From assembly GCA_017403955.1 (NCBI GenBank), contig JAFRDH010000022.1, forward strand, positions 62,001 through 126,000: 64,000 nucleotides of DNA. The letters run 5' to 3'. The translations under genes and the position numbers were made by a program. Numbering within the stretch: position 1 is the stretch's first letter; each line of letters begins with the position of its first letter. Below are positions 47,323 through 55,937 of this stretch, piece by piece. This DNA comes from Mogibacterium sp. (GTDB lineage Bacteria > Bacillota > Clostridia > Peptostreptococcales > Anaerovoracaceae). The notes beneath the pieces were generated by a model. The model searched no databases. It saw only the letters and a list, made by a program, of their open reading frames with translations, and was not told the DNA's origin.

Positions 47323-47949
47323 ATGAACGAAAAATCGTGTGTGGACTGCGGCGTACTGAACTGCCATAAGATGGATAAAGAATATCCGGATTTCTGCCTG
47401 ACGACTGCGCTTTCTGAAGAAACAATCGACAAGGTCCGCAAGCTATATGAAGATGAAGAGAACAACCGTGTCTCGGTTATTTCCGCTGAGATAGAGAATG
47501 AATTCTATCTCAGATACACAAGAGTGGAGGAAGTTGTAGAGTTTGCTAAACGCATGGGTTACAATAAAATCGGTATAGCCACATGCGTAGGCCTTATCGA
47601 AGAGAGCAGGATACTAGCCAAAATACTCAGAAAGAACGGATTTGAAGTATACGGTGCCGTATGCAAAATCGGTTCTTTCCTGAAGACTGATGTAGGCGTT
47701 GCACCTGAAGACATCACAAGGACAGGGGCAGTGATGTGTAATCCTATAATGCAGGCAATGGTTCTCAATGAACATGGCACAGACTTCAATGTGGTGATGG
47801 GCCTGTGTGTAGGGCACGACAGCCTGTTCTACAAGTATTCCGATGCATTGGTCACTACTCTTGTTGCCAAAGACAGAGTAATGGCTCATAATCCTGTCGG
47901 CGCACTTTACCAGGCAAAAGCTTATTACAAAAAACTCACTCAGGACTGA
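47323..47949 (+). CDS. DUF1847 protein (Cys-rich, putative metal binding)
   Basis: A 208-residue protein. The N-terminus SCVDCGVLNCHKMDKEYPDFC has a run of four or five cysteines suggesting a zinc or iron-sulfur site. The middle YNKIGIATCVGLIEESRILAKILRKNGFEV and the late GLCVGHDSLFYKYSDALVTTLVAKDR with HNPVGALY are typical of the DUF1847 family. Function is unknown. GGAGAG lies 10 bases before the ATG at 47323. It is tightly linked to the following dehydrogenase. Confidence 0.8.
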   Translation: MNEKSCVDCGVLNCHKMDKEYPDFCLTTALSEETIDKVRKLYEDEENNRVSVISAEIENEFYLRYTRVEEVVEFAKRMGYNKIGIATCVGLIEESRILAKILRKNGFEVYGAVCKIGSFLKTDVGVAPEDITRTGAVMCNPIMQAMVLNEHGTDFNVVMGLCVGHDSLFYKYSDALVTTLVAKDRVMAHNPVGALYQAKAYYKKLTQD

Positions 47950-47954
47950 TGACA

Positions 47955-48791
47955 ATGAAAGATATGAGAAACAATAATTATTATGGCAAAAATGTATTCG
48001 TGACAGGAGCGTCATCCGGGATCGGGCAGGCGTGTGCCCGCATGTTTGCAAGTAACGGCTGCAAGGTCACCGGTGTTTCGCGCAATACGGAAGAAAGCAC
48101 GGAAAATTTCTCCGGAGGCGGGAGCCTGACTATGCGCCGCCTCGATGTGACTGACGAAGAGGCCGTAAGAAAATTTGTCGATGACCTTCCTGCTGTAGAT
48201 ATCGCAGTACTCTGTGCAGGAATGGGAGTAGCCGGACCTGCTGAGACCACCCCGCAGGACATGACAAGAAAACAGATGGAAGTCAACTATTTTGGCACTA
48301 TCAATGCTGCACAGCCATGTCTTACAAGGATGCGCGAGCAGCGCCGCGGACTTCTTATCGTAATTGGATCGATAGCCGGAAGAGTTTCTATTCCGATGCA
48401 AAGCCAGTATTCTGCAAGCAAATATGCACTTGAGGCTTTTACCGATGCAGTCAGAATGGAGATGAAGCAATACGGCGTCAAAGCTTGTATAATCGAGCCC
48501 GGTGATACTAAGACGGGCTTCACGGCAGCCAGAGAAACACAGGAAACTAAGGGTGACGCAGATAACTACAGCCGTGTCCTGCGTCAGAGTGTCGCAAAGA
48601 TGGCTGCTGATGAGCAGAACGGAAGATCGCCTGACAGCGTAGCAAAGGTCGCACTGGCACTTGCGGGCCGCAGGAATCCTCCGGCAAGAGTACCTGTCGG
48701 GATCGACTATAAAGCTCTGATGATCCTACTTCGCATACTGCCTGATGCAGCAAAAGAGTTCATTCTGAGCAAACTATATCTGCCGAAATAA
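47955..48791 (+). CDS. Short-chain dehydrogenase/reductase family protein
   Basis: A 278-residue SDR. The NAD(P) motif VTGASSGIGQACARMF is near residue 14, LCAGMGVAGPAE near 82, the catalytic Ser region VIGSIAGRVS near 135, and YSASKYALEAF with the Tyr-Lys pair near 151-155. CIIEPGDTKTGF near 180 is the usual post-catalytic segment. Its substrate is not evident. The ATG at 47955 has AGGA at 9 bases; an ATG at 47949 overlapping the previous stop is possible. Confidence 0.88.
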   Translation: MKDMRNNNYYGKNVFVTGASSGIGQACARMFASNGCKVTGVSRNTEESTENFSGGGSLTMRRLDVTDEEAVRKFVDDLPAVDIAVLCAGMGVAGPAETTPQDMTRKQMEVNYFGTINAAQPCLTRMREQRRGLLIVIGSIAGRVSIPMQSQYSASKYALEAFTDAVRMEMKQYGVKACIIEPGDTKTGFTAARETQETKGDADNYSRVLRQSVAKMAADEQNGRSPDSVAKVALALAGRRNPPARVPVGIDYKALMILLRILPDAAKEFILSKLYLPK

Positions 48792-48819
48792 TGGAATCAA
48801 TAAACAACGGGAGAGGACT

Positions 48820-50043
48820 ATGAATACATTAAGACAAGATGCAAATGAGATAATCAGTGCAAGTCTTAAGGCTGTATTGCCTGATGAAGCCGTAAAACGC
48901 GCGCTGAAAGATCTCAGCAAGCCATCCGGGAAGGTTCTGCTTGTTGCTGCGGGTAAAGCGGCATGGCAGATGGCAAGAGCCGCGGCAGATACTATCACGG
49001 TAGACGCCGGAATAGTAATTACTAAATATGATCATGTTATGGGAGAGATCTCTGGCGTCATATGCTGCGAGGCAGGACATCCTGTTCCGGATCAGAACGG
49101 CTTTGACGCTACAGCCAAAGCACTGGAGCTGGTGCAGGGACTTAGTGAGGACGATCTGGTGATTTTCCTCGTTTCAGGCGGTGGAAGTGCGCTGTTTGAA
49201 TCACCTCTTATCCCGGGTGAAGAGCTTCAGGACATTACAAAACAGCTTCTTGCGAGCGGCGCGGATATTGTTGAAATGAATACATTAAGGAAACGACTGA
49301 GTGCTGTAAAGGGCGGCAAGTTCGCTCTTGCGTGCAGTCCGGCTAAGGTTTTCAGCATCGTTCTGAGTGACGTTCTGGGCGATCCTCTCGATATGATCGC
49401 GAGCGGACCTGCATATCCTGACACATCTACATGTGAACAGGCGCTTGGGATAGCTGAGAAGTACAACCTCAAACTGTCGGATACAGTGATGGAACTTCTC
49501 AATAAAGAGACTCCGAAGGAACTGGATAATGTGACTACAATGATAACCGGGAGCGTAAGGGAACTTTGCACAGCAGCTTCTGTCAAATGTACCGAGCTTG
49601 GCTATGAACCGGTTTTCCTGACAGACCAGCTCTGCTGTGAGGCAGCTGATGCAGGTAGTTTCCTGGGCTCCATCGCAAGATCCCATGCAGGAAAAGGCAA
49701 AAAGCTTGCTTTCATAGCAGGCGGTGAAACAGTCGTACATTTAAAAGGTAAGGGACTCGGCGGCAGGAATCAGGAAATCGCTCTTGCGGCTGCACTTCCT
49801 CTCGACGGCCTTGAAGCAGCAGTCTTCTCTCTGGGAAGCGACGGCACTGACGGACCTACCGATGCAGCAGGCGGCTATGCAGACGGAGAAACTTTGGCAA
49901 AGCTGGCAGCTGCCGGCCTGAAAGTTTCACAGGTCCTTGCGGACAATGATGCATATCATGCACTCAAAGCCGTAGACGGGCTCATCATGACAGGACCAAC
50001 CGGAACCAACGTCAATGACCTGTCAGTAGCACTTATCCGCTGA
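48820..50043 (+). CDS. Glycerate kinase, MOFRL/type II family
   Basis: Phosphorylates glycerate, usually to 2-phosphoglycerate. The 407-residue protein has VLLVAAGKAAWQMARA near residue 40, VFLVSGGGSALFESP near 107, NTLRKRLSAVKGGKFA near 150, LSDVLGDPLDMIASGP near 180, and the C-terminal MOFRL domain GETVVHLKGKGLGGRNQEIALAAA and GSDGTDGPTDAAGG. GGGAGAGG precedes the ATG. It could work with the preceding SDR in hydroxy-acid metabolism, by inference only. Confidence 0.9.
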   Translation: MNTLRQDANEIISASLKAVLPDEAVKRALKDLSKPSGKVLLVAAGKAAWQMARAAADTITVDAGIVITKYDHVMGEISGVICCEAGHPVPDQNGFDATAKALELVQGLSEDDLVIFLVSGGGSALFESPLIPGEELQDITKQLLASGADIVEMNTLRKRLSAVKGGKFALACSPAKVFSIVLSDVLGDPLDMIASGPAYPDTSTCEQALGIAEKYNLKLSDTVMELLNKETPKELDNVTTMITGSVRELCTAASVKCTELGYEPVFLTDQLCCEAADAGSFLGSIARSHAGKGKKLAFIAGGETVVHLKGKGLGGRNQEIALAAALPLDGLEAAVFSLGSDGTDGPTDAAGGYADGETLAKLAAAGLKVSQVLADNDAYHALKAVDGLIMTGPTGTNVNDLSVALIR

Positions 50044-50228
50044 TGCAACAGAATGCATATACTTCATTTTGTTAACGCCGTATTTGAGTTGGCTGCTCCA
50101 CATACTGCGTCAATGTAATTGAGGTGTTTAAATGAATTCTCAGTACGAATTCTATCTGTATTCCTTTATTTAAAAAACATCCTGTATGTATATAAAGGAC
50201 CATGAGCCATTGTTTGGAAGGTGATAAG

Positions 50229-50489
50229 ATGTTTCTTAAAGTAAAAACTTACAAATCGAAGCAGAAGCCAAATGAATATGTATTTGTTTATGTATTTAGT
50301 GAAGAGGTGATAATTAATACTGAGGAGATCACTTCAATAAAGAAATCAAATGCAGACATGGCGGTTAACGTAGATATGGATGGAGTTCCCGGGAAAAAGC
50401 TGTACGAGATATATCTTCCATTAACAAAGTATCTTGTTGATCAAGAAGATGCTGATAAGATTTTTAATGCAATTGGAACTTCAATATGA
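50229..50489 (+). CDS. Small protein of unknown function
   Basis: An 86-residue protein rich in lysine, acidic residues and beta-prone segments (FVYVFSEEVIINTEEITSI), with no family I recognise. GGAAGGTG lies 6 bases before the ATG at 50229. The base composition is more AT-rich than the neighbouring metabolic genes, which may mean recent acquisition. The 185-base gap before it shows no clear promoter. A strong bidirectional terminator follows. Confidence 0.55.
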   Translation: MFLKVKTYKSKQKPNEYVFVYVFSEEVIINTEEITSIKKSNADMAVNVDMDGVPGKKLYEIYLPLTKYLVDQEDADKIFNAIGTSI

Positions 50490-50511
50490 ATCTTCCGACA
50501 ATAAAACAGAT

Positions 50512-50549
50512 AAAAAAGAACAGATACTCTAGGGTATCTGTTCTTTTTT
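50512..50549. terminator. Bidirectional terminator between the small protein gene and tRNA-Arg
   Basis: AAAAAAGAACAGATAC (50512-50527) and its exact complement (50534-50549) enclose TCTAGG: 16 pairs with terminal A-T tract on both strands. Confidence 0.9.
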
Positions 50550-50625
50550 GGTGCGCCCTGAGGGACTCGAACCCGCGACCTTCTGATTCGTAGTCAGACA
50601 CTCTATCCAACTGAGCTAAGAGCGC
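50549..50625 (-). tRNA. tRNA-Arg (anticodon ACG)
   Basis: On the minus strand GCGCTCT begins the acceptor stem, the D arm has AGCTCAGTTGGATAGAGT, the anticodon stem TCTGA/TCAGA holds loop CTACGAA with anticodon ACG, the T arm has GGTTCGAGTCC, and the end is AGGGCGC, discriminator A and encoded CCA. All stems pair. It reads CGN arginine codons after A34 deamination. Confidence 0.97.
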
Positions 50626-50694
50626 ATGTCTTTGTGCGACCAATAAATAATACAATAGTCTTAATAAAAAGTCAATGGGTTAGTCAAATCTTAA

Positions 50695-50721
50695 ATGAAA
50701 GGCCGGCTTTTCAGCCGGCCT
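50695..50721 (-). terminator. Terminator after prdF
   Basis: GGCCGGC (50701-50707) and GCCGGCC (50714-50720) form a strong GC stem with a 6-base loop. On the minus strand it is followed by TTTCATTTAAG, 30 bases after the prdF stop. Confidence 0.7.
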
Positions 50722-50750
50722 GCACGTATGCTTTATAAGGTCATGTTCTA

Positions 50751-51827
50751 TTATACTGCGAATCCCTTTGTCATCTTGTCATCCGGATCCATGAACCATT
50801 TAGCTTCTCCACAGAGATAAGCAGCGCCTGTTACCTGAGGGATGATTGTGTCGAATTCACCAACCTTAGGTCCGAGAGCAGCAACGGTTCCGATAAATCT
50901 TGTGTCGATGAATGATTTGTAAACGAAGCATTCGCCTACACCGAGTTCACCATGCTTGAAGAGCCAGGAGAGCTTAGCTGATGTACCTGTTCCACATGGA
51001 GATCTGTCGATCTGAGGATCATGAGGTTCACCGAATACGAGCTGATTCTTCAGTGAGAACTTAGCTTCCGGACAATATGCCTTGTCATCATCAGTAAGTT
51101 CATCTGAGCAGTAGTTCTCGATGAGGTCTACGCTGGTGATGTCGAGTTCCGGGTGCTGGATTTCATATTTCTTGTTGATCTCCTGGAGAGCAAAGCTTGA
51201 CCACTCTGTGAGGAACTTGGTGTGCTCAGGAGTTACCTTGAATCCAAAGTTCTTCTCGACGTCAACAAGAGCGAAGAACGAACCACCGAAGCAGATGTCG
51301 AATACGACTTTCTTGCCCTGATATTCGAGTTCGCAATTTTCTTTGTATACAAATGCAGGAACGTTGGTGAGCTTAACGCCTGTAACTTTGCCGTTCTTGC
51401 AGGTGCAGTCAAGATGGATAAGGCCTGCAGGTGCTTCGATACAGAGCTTAGTTACCGGCTCTGTCATTTCCATGAGACCTGCTTCGAGGATAACTGTAGC
51501 AGCGCCGATTGAGCAATGACCACACATGTTCAGATATCCGCCGCCGTCCATGAAGAAGATACCGAAATCTGCTTCAGGATTGATTGGCTCGCAGAGAATA
51601 GCGCCAAACATATCGTGGTGGCCGCGTGGCTCAAACATGAGCATTGTTCTGAGATAATCATAATGTTCTTCAAGATAATGCTTCTTTTCGATCATTGTGT
51701 TGCCTGGGAGTTCCGGGCAGTCGAGAGCTACTCTGCAATATTCGCCCTCTGTGTGAGCTTCAACAGTTCTGATGACCTGCTTGTCATAAAGGCCATAGTT
51801 GACTTTAGGCTCGAGATACTTTGCCAT
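50751..51827 (-). CDS. prdF: Proline racemase
   Basis: Interconverts L- and D-proline so that D-proline reductase can use the common isomer. The 358-residue protein has the first catalytic cysteine in NMCGHCSIGAA near residue 102 and the second in DRSPCGTGTSAK near 283. AAGGAGG lies 9 bases before the ATG at 51827. It is transcribed away from the prd operon, with its own promoter in the shared 430-base gap. It lies on the opposite strand from most genes here. Confidence 0.95.
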   Translation of the reverse strand: MAKYLEPKVNYGLYDKQVIRTVEAHTEGEYCRVALDCPELPGNTMIEKKHYLEEHYDYLRTMLMFEPRGHHDMFGAILCEPINPEADFGIFFMDGGGYLNMCGHCSIGAATVILEAGLMEMTEPVTKLCIEAPAGLIHLDCTCKNGKVTGVKLTNVPAFVYKENCELEYQGKKVVFDICFGGSFFALVDVEKNFGFKVTPEHTKFLTEWSSFALQEINKKYEIQHPELDITSVDLIENYCSDELTDDDKAYCPEAKFSLKNQLVFGEPHDPQIDRSPCGTGTSAKLSWLFKHGELGVGECFVYKSFIDTRFIGTVAALGPKVGEFDTIIPQVTGAAYLCGEAKWFMDPDDKMTKGFAV

Positions 51828-51902
51828 GGGTAATTACCTCCTTAAATATAACCATTCACATGGGGTATATTGAAACAAATTTGTCTTGTTTCTAATACAA
51901 AT

Positions 51903-51932
51903 ATGATAACGCAATCTGAGAAACTGTGTCAA
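51903..51932 (-). promoter_or_regulatory. Vegetative promoter of prdF
   Basis: On the minus strand TTGACA (51927-51932) and TATCAT (51903-51908) are separated by 18 bases, about 75 bases upstream of the prdF start. Confidence 0.7.
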
Positions 51933-52131
51933 TCATTTACCATCTATAATTATAGAGTAAAACGAGTTGATTTGCTTAAAAAGTATTTAAGTTAATCTTA
52001 ACGATAAAAAAATAAGATGAAGAAAAACTAAAAAAATTTTTTGGAGATAAAAAATGCTGAAAACATTCAAATTCTAAGGGTTGTGGGCTATTTGATATCA
52101 TTTTTTTCAATGATTTGCCATAATATCATAG

Positions 52132-52160
52132 TTGATAATAATAATTAGTCGTGATATTAT
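52132..52160 (+). promoter_or_regulatory. Vegetative-type promoter of the prdC operon
   Basis: TTGATA at 52132-52137 and TATTAT at 52155-52160, spacer 17, about 100 bases before prdC. The region just upstream is very AT-rich with A-tracts and T-tracts (51990-52110) that may bend DNA. I looked for a sigma-54 GG-N10-GC pair, expected if a PrdR-type activator is used, and found no convincing one. Confidence 0.6.
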
Positions 52161-52258
52161 ATTCGTGACAAGAGGGGCGTTTTTTGTGTGTCTTATCAGG
52201 GAATACGCGCTTTATAAATGTATATAATAATTAATGTAATACAAAGGAGATAAGTATT

Positions 52259-53620
52259 ATGGAAAACATTCAGATGTTGCTGAAGCAGGGTGCTGTAGGC
52301 AAGCCATGTGCACCTGTAGTAAAGGTAGGCGACAAGGTCAAAAAGGGAACTCTTATTGCTACTCCTACCGGTCTCGGCGTCAATGTACACTCCAGCGTTT
52401 ACGGTGAAGTTGTTGAGATTCTTGAAGACAGAATCATCATCAAACCGGACGATGAACAGCCTGAAGAGTATGAGAAGATCGCAAAGGGAACAAACCTCGA
52501 GATGATCAAAGAAGCCGGCGTAATCGGCCAGGGCGGAGCAGGATTCCCTACATTTATTAAGGCAGATGCACATCTTGATCATGGTTATGTCCTTGTTAAT
52601 GCTTCAGAGTGTGAACCTGGACTGAGACATAACATTCAGCAGATCGAAGAAGACCCGGCACCACTTCTGAGAGGTATTCATTATCTCATGGAGATCGCAG
52701 GAGCTGACAAGGGTATCATCGCTATCAAGAAGAAAAACAGAGCAGCTGTTGAAGCACTTGATGCACTGCTGAAAGATGATCCTGCAATCGAAAGACACCT
52801 TCTTCCGGATATCTACCCAATGGGAGAAGAAAGAGCTGTAGTAAGAGAATGCCTCGGCATCGAGCTCGAGCCGGACAAGCTCCCATCAGCAGCGAATGCT
52901 ATCGTTATCAACAGTGAGACCGTATATTCATGCGTAGCAGCTATCGAAGATCAGAAGCCTCTTATCGACAAGAACATCACTGTAAGAGGAATGATCGAGG
53001 GCGGCAATGAAGCTCACGTATTTGAGAAAGTTCCTGTAGGAACAAGCGTAGGCGCTCTGATCGAAAGAGCAGGCGGACTTGATTCCCGCGGATATGGTGA
53101 GATCATCATGGGCGGTGCTTTCACAGGAAAGTCCACAACACTTGATGCTCCTATCACAAAGGCTACAGGCGCTATCCTCGTAACTCGTCAGTTCAGAGAT
53201 CTCCACGGAGCAAAGGTTGGTATTCTGGTTTGTGCATGCGGCGGCAACCTCGAGAGAATGCAGGAACTCGTCAAGAAGTACAACGGAACAGAAACTCACG
53301 TTTGCTACTGCAAGCAGGCTGCAGAGATGCCAAACGGAACACGTAAGTGTGAGCGTCCTGGTAACTGCCCTGGACAGGTTAAGAATAACCTCGAGTTCAA
53401 GAAGGCAGGCTGCGAGTACATCATCATCGGAAACTGCTCTGACTGCTCCAACACAGTTATGGCTTCCGGTCCTAAGATGGGACTCAAGGTTATGCACCAG
53501 ACAGACCTCGCTATGATGGCAATAGGTCATGCACTCTACAGAACACTCAAGGTCTCCAAGAAGGTTGACCAGGATCTCGACGTAGTAGACAACGTAGAGG
53601 ACAATGAGACTGTAGAATAA
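52259..53620 (+). CDS. prdC: Proline reductase-associated electron transfer protein PrdC
   Basis: An RnfC-like protein of 453 residues thought to pass electrons from NADH to D-proline reductase. The N-terminal barrel-sandwich part (GAVGKPCAPVVKVGDKVKKG) is followed by VIGQGGAGFPTFIKA near residue 87, the RnfC flavin-type motif. The C-terminal part is cysteine-rich: ILVCACGGN near 322, HVCYCKQAAEMPNG, KCERPGNCPGQV and GNCSDCSNTV, sites for redox or metal centres. AAAGGAG precedes the ATG. It is the first gene after the divergent promoter region. Confidence 0.92.
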   Translation: MENIQMLLKQGAVGKPCAPVVKVGDKVKKGTLIATPTGLGVNVHSSVYGEVVEILEDRIIIKPDDEQPEEYEKIAKGTNLEMIKEAGVIGQGGAGFPTFIKADAHLDHGYVLVNASECEPGLRHNIQQIEEDPAPLLRGIHYLMEIAGADKGIIAIKKKNRAAVEALDALLKDDPAIERHLLPDIYPMGEERAVVRECLGIELEPDKLPSAANAIVINSETVYSCVAAIEDQKPLIDKNITVRGMIEGGNEAHVFEKVPVGTSVGALIERAGGLDSRGYGEIIMGGAFTGKSTTLDAPITKATGAILVTRQFRDLHGAKVGILVCACGGNLERMQELVKKYNGTETHVCYCKQAAEMPNGTRKCERPGNCPGQVKNNLEFKKAGCEYIIIGNCSDCSNTVMASGPKMGLKVMHQTDLAMMAIGHALYRTLKVSKKVDQDLDVVDNVEDNETVE

Positions 53621-53650
53621 TACATTAATTATCCAATTAATCCGGTATTG

Positions 53651-53691
53651 ACTTCTTGCCGGATGAGACCCCAATGAATCCGGCAAGAAGT
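53651..53691 (+). promoter_or_regulatory. Perfect 14-bp hairpin between prdC and prdA
   Basis: ACTTCTTGCCGGAT (53651-53664) and its exact complement (53678-53691) enclose 13 bases. There is no T-run after it, so it is not a simple terminator. It could protect the prdA message from decay, mark a processing site, or bind a regulator. Confidence 0.75.
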
Positions 53692-53755
53692 AACTATACA
53701 CAACTGATTGCACACAACGTGCAGACAGGCAACATTTTTAAGGAGGAAGATCGAT

Positions 53756-55627
53756 ATGTCAATTACAGCTGAAACAGCTAAGCAACATGCAAACGATCCA
53801 GCAGTACTCTGCTGCAGAGCAGAAGCAGGCACAGAACTGACACCTGCAAACTTCGAGGATCCAGCAATTTTCCCGGATCTTGTTGATTCCGGACTGCTGA
53901 ACCTTGACGGTGCTCTGACAATTGGTCAGGTACTTAATGGCTCAAAGCTCACTAAGACAGTTGATTCTCTCACTCCAGTTACAGCAGATATCGTTGATAA
54001 GTTCGACGCAGCAGAGGGCGCTGAAGAAGCACCTGCAGCTGAGGAAGTAGCTGAGGCAGCACCTGCAGTAGCAGCTCCAGTAGCAGCAGCTCCAGTAGCT
54101 CCAGTAGCAGGCGGCGTTATCAGCCTTCACATCGGCGAAGGTAAGGACATCAACATCCAGATCCCGGTTGGCATTGGCGGTGGCGCAGTAGCAGCAGCTC
54201 CTGCAGCAGTAGCAGCAGCTCCAGTAGCAGCAGCACCGGCAGCAGCTGAGGAAGAAGGCGAGGCTGTAGTTGTCAGAGAGATGACACGTAAGCACTACAA
54301 AATCGATAAGGTAGTTCTTGGCGACGAAACCAAGATCGAAGGAACAACTCTGTACATCAGAGAGGCAGCAGCAACTGAAGGCGCTGACGCTCAGAAGCTC
54401 GTTCACAGCCTCACTCTTGATGTAATCACACCAGACAACTATCACACATACACAGAGACAGTAATGGATATCCAGCCAATCGCTACTAAGGAAGACGATT
54501 ATGAGCTTGGTGAAGGCGTTACAAGAGTTCTCGACGGCGTTGTAATGATGGTTACCGGTATTACTGAAGAAGGTATTCAGGTTGGTGAGTTCGGTTCTTC
54601 TGAGGGATACATCGATGAGAACATGATGTGGGGACGTCCTGGCGCTGTAGACAAGGGCGAGATCATCATCAGAGCTCATGCAGTTATCGACAACAAGAAG
54701 AACATGGAGAGACCTGGTCCTATCGCTATCCACACTGCAGTTGACCACGTAACTCAGGAAATCAGAAATGCTATGAAGAAGCAGCTGACTGATGAGCAGG
54801 TAGTTGATACACAGGTTATGAAGCAGGTTAGAAGACCTGGTAAGAAGAAAATCGTTATCGTTAAGGAGATCATGGGTCAGGGCGCTATGCATGATAACTT
54901 CCTGTTCCCTACAGAGCCAGTTGGAGTACTCGGAGCTAAGCCAAACGTAGACCTTGGTAATGTTCCTGTAGCTGCTAACCCACTCGAGGTAATGGACGGC
55001 TGCATCCACGCTCTTACTTGCATCGGACCAGCTTCAAAGGAAATGTCCAGACATTACTGGAGAGAGCCACTGGTTTACGAAGCAATTCACGATGATGACG
55101 TTGACCTGGTAGGCGTAATCTTCGTAGGTTCCCCACAGGCTAACACAGACAAGTTCTACGTATCCAGAAGACTTGGCCAGATGGTAGAGTCCATGAACGT
55201 AGACGGCGCATTCGTAACAACAGAAGGATTCGGAAACAACCACGTAGACTTCACTTCCCACATCGAGCAGATTGGTAAAAGAGGCGTTCCGGTTGTTGGA
55301 TTCTCATTCTGCGCTGTACAGGGTGCTCTCGTAACAGGTAACAAGTACTGCGATGCTATGATAGACAACAACAAGTCCATGTCCGGTATCGAGAACGAAG
55401 TACTTGCTTGCAACACTCTCTGCCACGAAGACGCTATCAGAGGTCTGGCAATGCTCAAGGCTAAGATGGCTGGCGAGACAATCAAGGCACCTGAAAGAAA
55501 GTACACACACGCTGTTAAGGAGAGCAACGTAGAGCTGATCGAAAAGGCTTACGGCACTAAGATGGAACTCGTTGAGAACGAGCAGTCACTGCCAATGAGC
55601 GAAAAGAGAAAGGCTAAATATGACTAA
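53756..55627 (+). CDS. prdA: D-proline reductase proprotein PrdA (pyruvoyl type)
   Basis: Precursor of the two larger subunits of D-proline reductase, which cleaves D-proline to 5-aminovalerate. The 623-residue chain has Thr421-Cys422 in IHALTCIGPASKE; in the characterised enzyme self-cleavage at this cysteine gives the pyruvoyl-bearing small subunit. The N-terminus MSITAETAKQHANDPAVLCCR is PrdA-like. Two Ala/Pro/Val-rich stretches (about residues 88-120 and 142-162) flank a short GGVISLHIGEGKD segment and look like flexible linkers. GGAGGAAG precedes the ATG at 53756; an upstream in-frame ATG at 53708 lies before that ribosome site and is rejected. Confidence 0.95.
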   Translation: MSITAETAKQHANDPAVLCCRAEAGTELTPANFEDPAIFPDLVDSGLLNLDGALTIGQVLNGSKLTKTVDSLTPVTADIVDKFDAAEGAEEAPAAEEVAEAAPAVAAPVAAAPVAPVAGGVISLHIGEGKDINIQIPVGIGGGAVAAAPAAVAAAPVAAAPAAAEEEGEAVVVREMTRKHYKIDKVVLGDETKIEGTTLYIREAAATEGADAQKLVHSLTLDVITPDNYHTYTETVMDIQPIATKEDDYELGEGVTRVLDGVVMMVTGITEEGIQVGEFGSSEGYIDENMMWGRPGAVDKGEIIIRAHAVIDNKKNMERPGPIAIHTAVDHVTQEIRNAMKKQLTDEQVVDTQVMKQVRRPGKKKIVIVKEIMGQGAMHDNFLFPTEPVGVLGAKPNVDLGNVPVAANPLEVMDGCIHALTCIGPASKEMSRHYWREPLVYEAIHDDDVDLVGVIFVGSPQANTDKFYVSRRLGQMVESMNVDGAFVTTEGFGNNHVDFTSHIEQIGKRGVPVVGFSFCAVQGALVTGNKYCDAMIDNNKSMSGIENEVLACNTLCHEDAIRGLAMLKAKMAGETIKAPERKYTHAVKESNVELIEKAYGTKMELVENEQSLPMSEKRKAKYD

Positions 55628-55652
55628 TATTGGAAAGAGGTAATATCGAGAT

Positions 55653-55931
55653 ATGAAATACGGCGATAAGATAATCAGAATGGAAGGCGTTATCGTTGAA
55701 GTCCATGACGGAAGCGTAGCAATAGACTTCAAGGGCAGACTGGGGCATCTCAGAATCCCTAAGAGAATGATTATTTCAGACTATGACCTCGAGGTAGGTC
55801 AGGAAGTTGCATGGAACATGAGCTTCATAGAACAGGAGAGCGCCGAAGTCAACACAAGATATCTCGAAACTATCGAACATTCCAATAAGCTCCAAGACGA
55901 AATGCACAGTAAAACCAAACAGGAGGTTTAA
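55653..55931 (+). CDS. Small prd-operon protein (CBO2463/CBO2479-type domain)
   Basis: A 92-residue protein between prdA and prdB. I recall a small family of this kind in clostridial prd operons, named after Clostridium botulinum loci, without known function. The sequence IRMEGVIVEVHDGSVAIDFKGRLGHLRIPKRMII suggests a small beta-barrel, and the tail is helical and charged. GGAAAGAGG lies before the ATG. Its position implies a role in assembly or regulation of the reductase. Confidence 0.75.
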   Translation: MKYGDKIIRMEGVIVEVHDGSVAIDFKGRLGHLRIPKRMIISDYDLEVGQEVAWNMSFIEQESAEVNTRYLETIEHSNKLQDEMHSKTKQEV

Positions 55932-55937
55932 TTCGAA

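Noticed and set aside
46427-47425. Long minus-strand open frame (332 codons) opposite the SpoT-like and glyoxalase genes
   Set aside because: It spans several well-supported + strand genes, its translation has no family features and it has no ribosome site. It arises from the codon bias of the real genes.
51828-52258. Sigma-54 promoter for prd genes
   Set aside because: A GG-N10-GC pair of the right form was sought on both strands and not found; ordinary vegetative-type boxes explain both divergent genes.
53942-55009. 355-codon minus-strand frame opposite prdA
   Set aside because: The translation is Cys/Ser/Leu repeats created by the Ala-rich and GCA/GTA-rich prdA coding strand. prdA itself is unambiguous.
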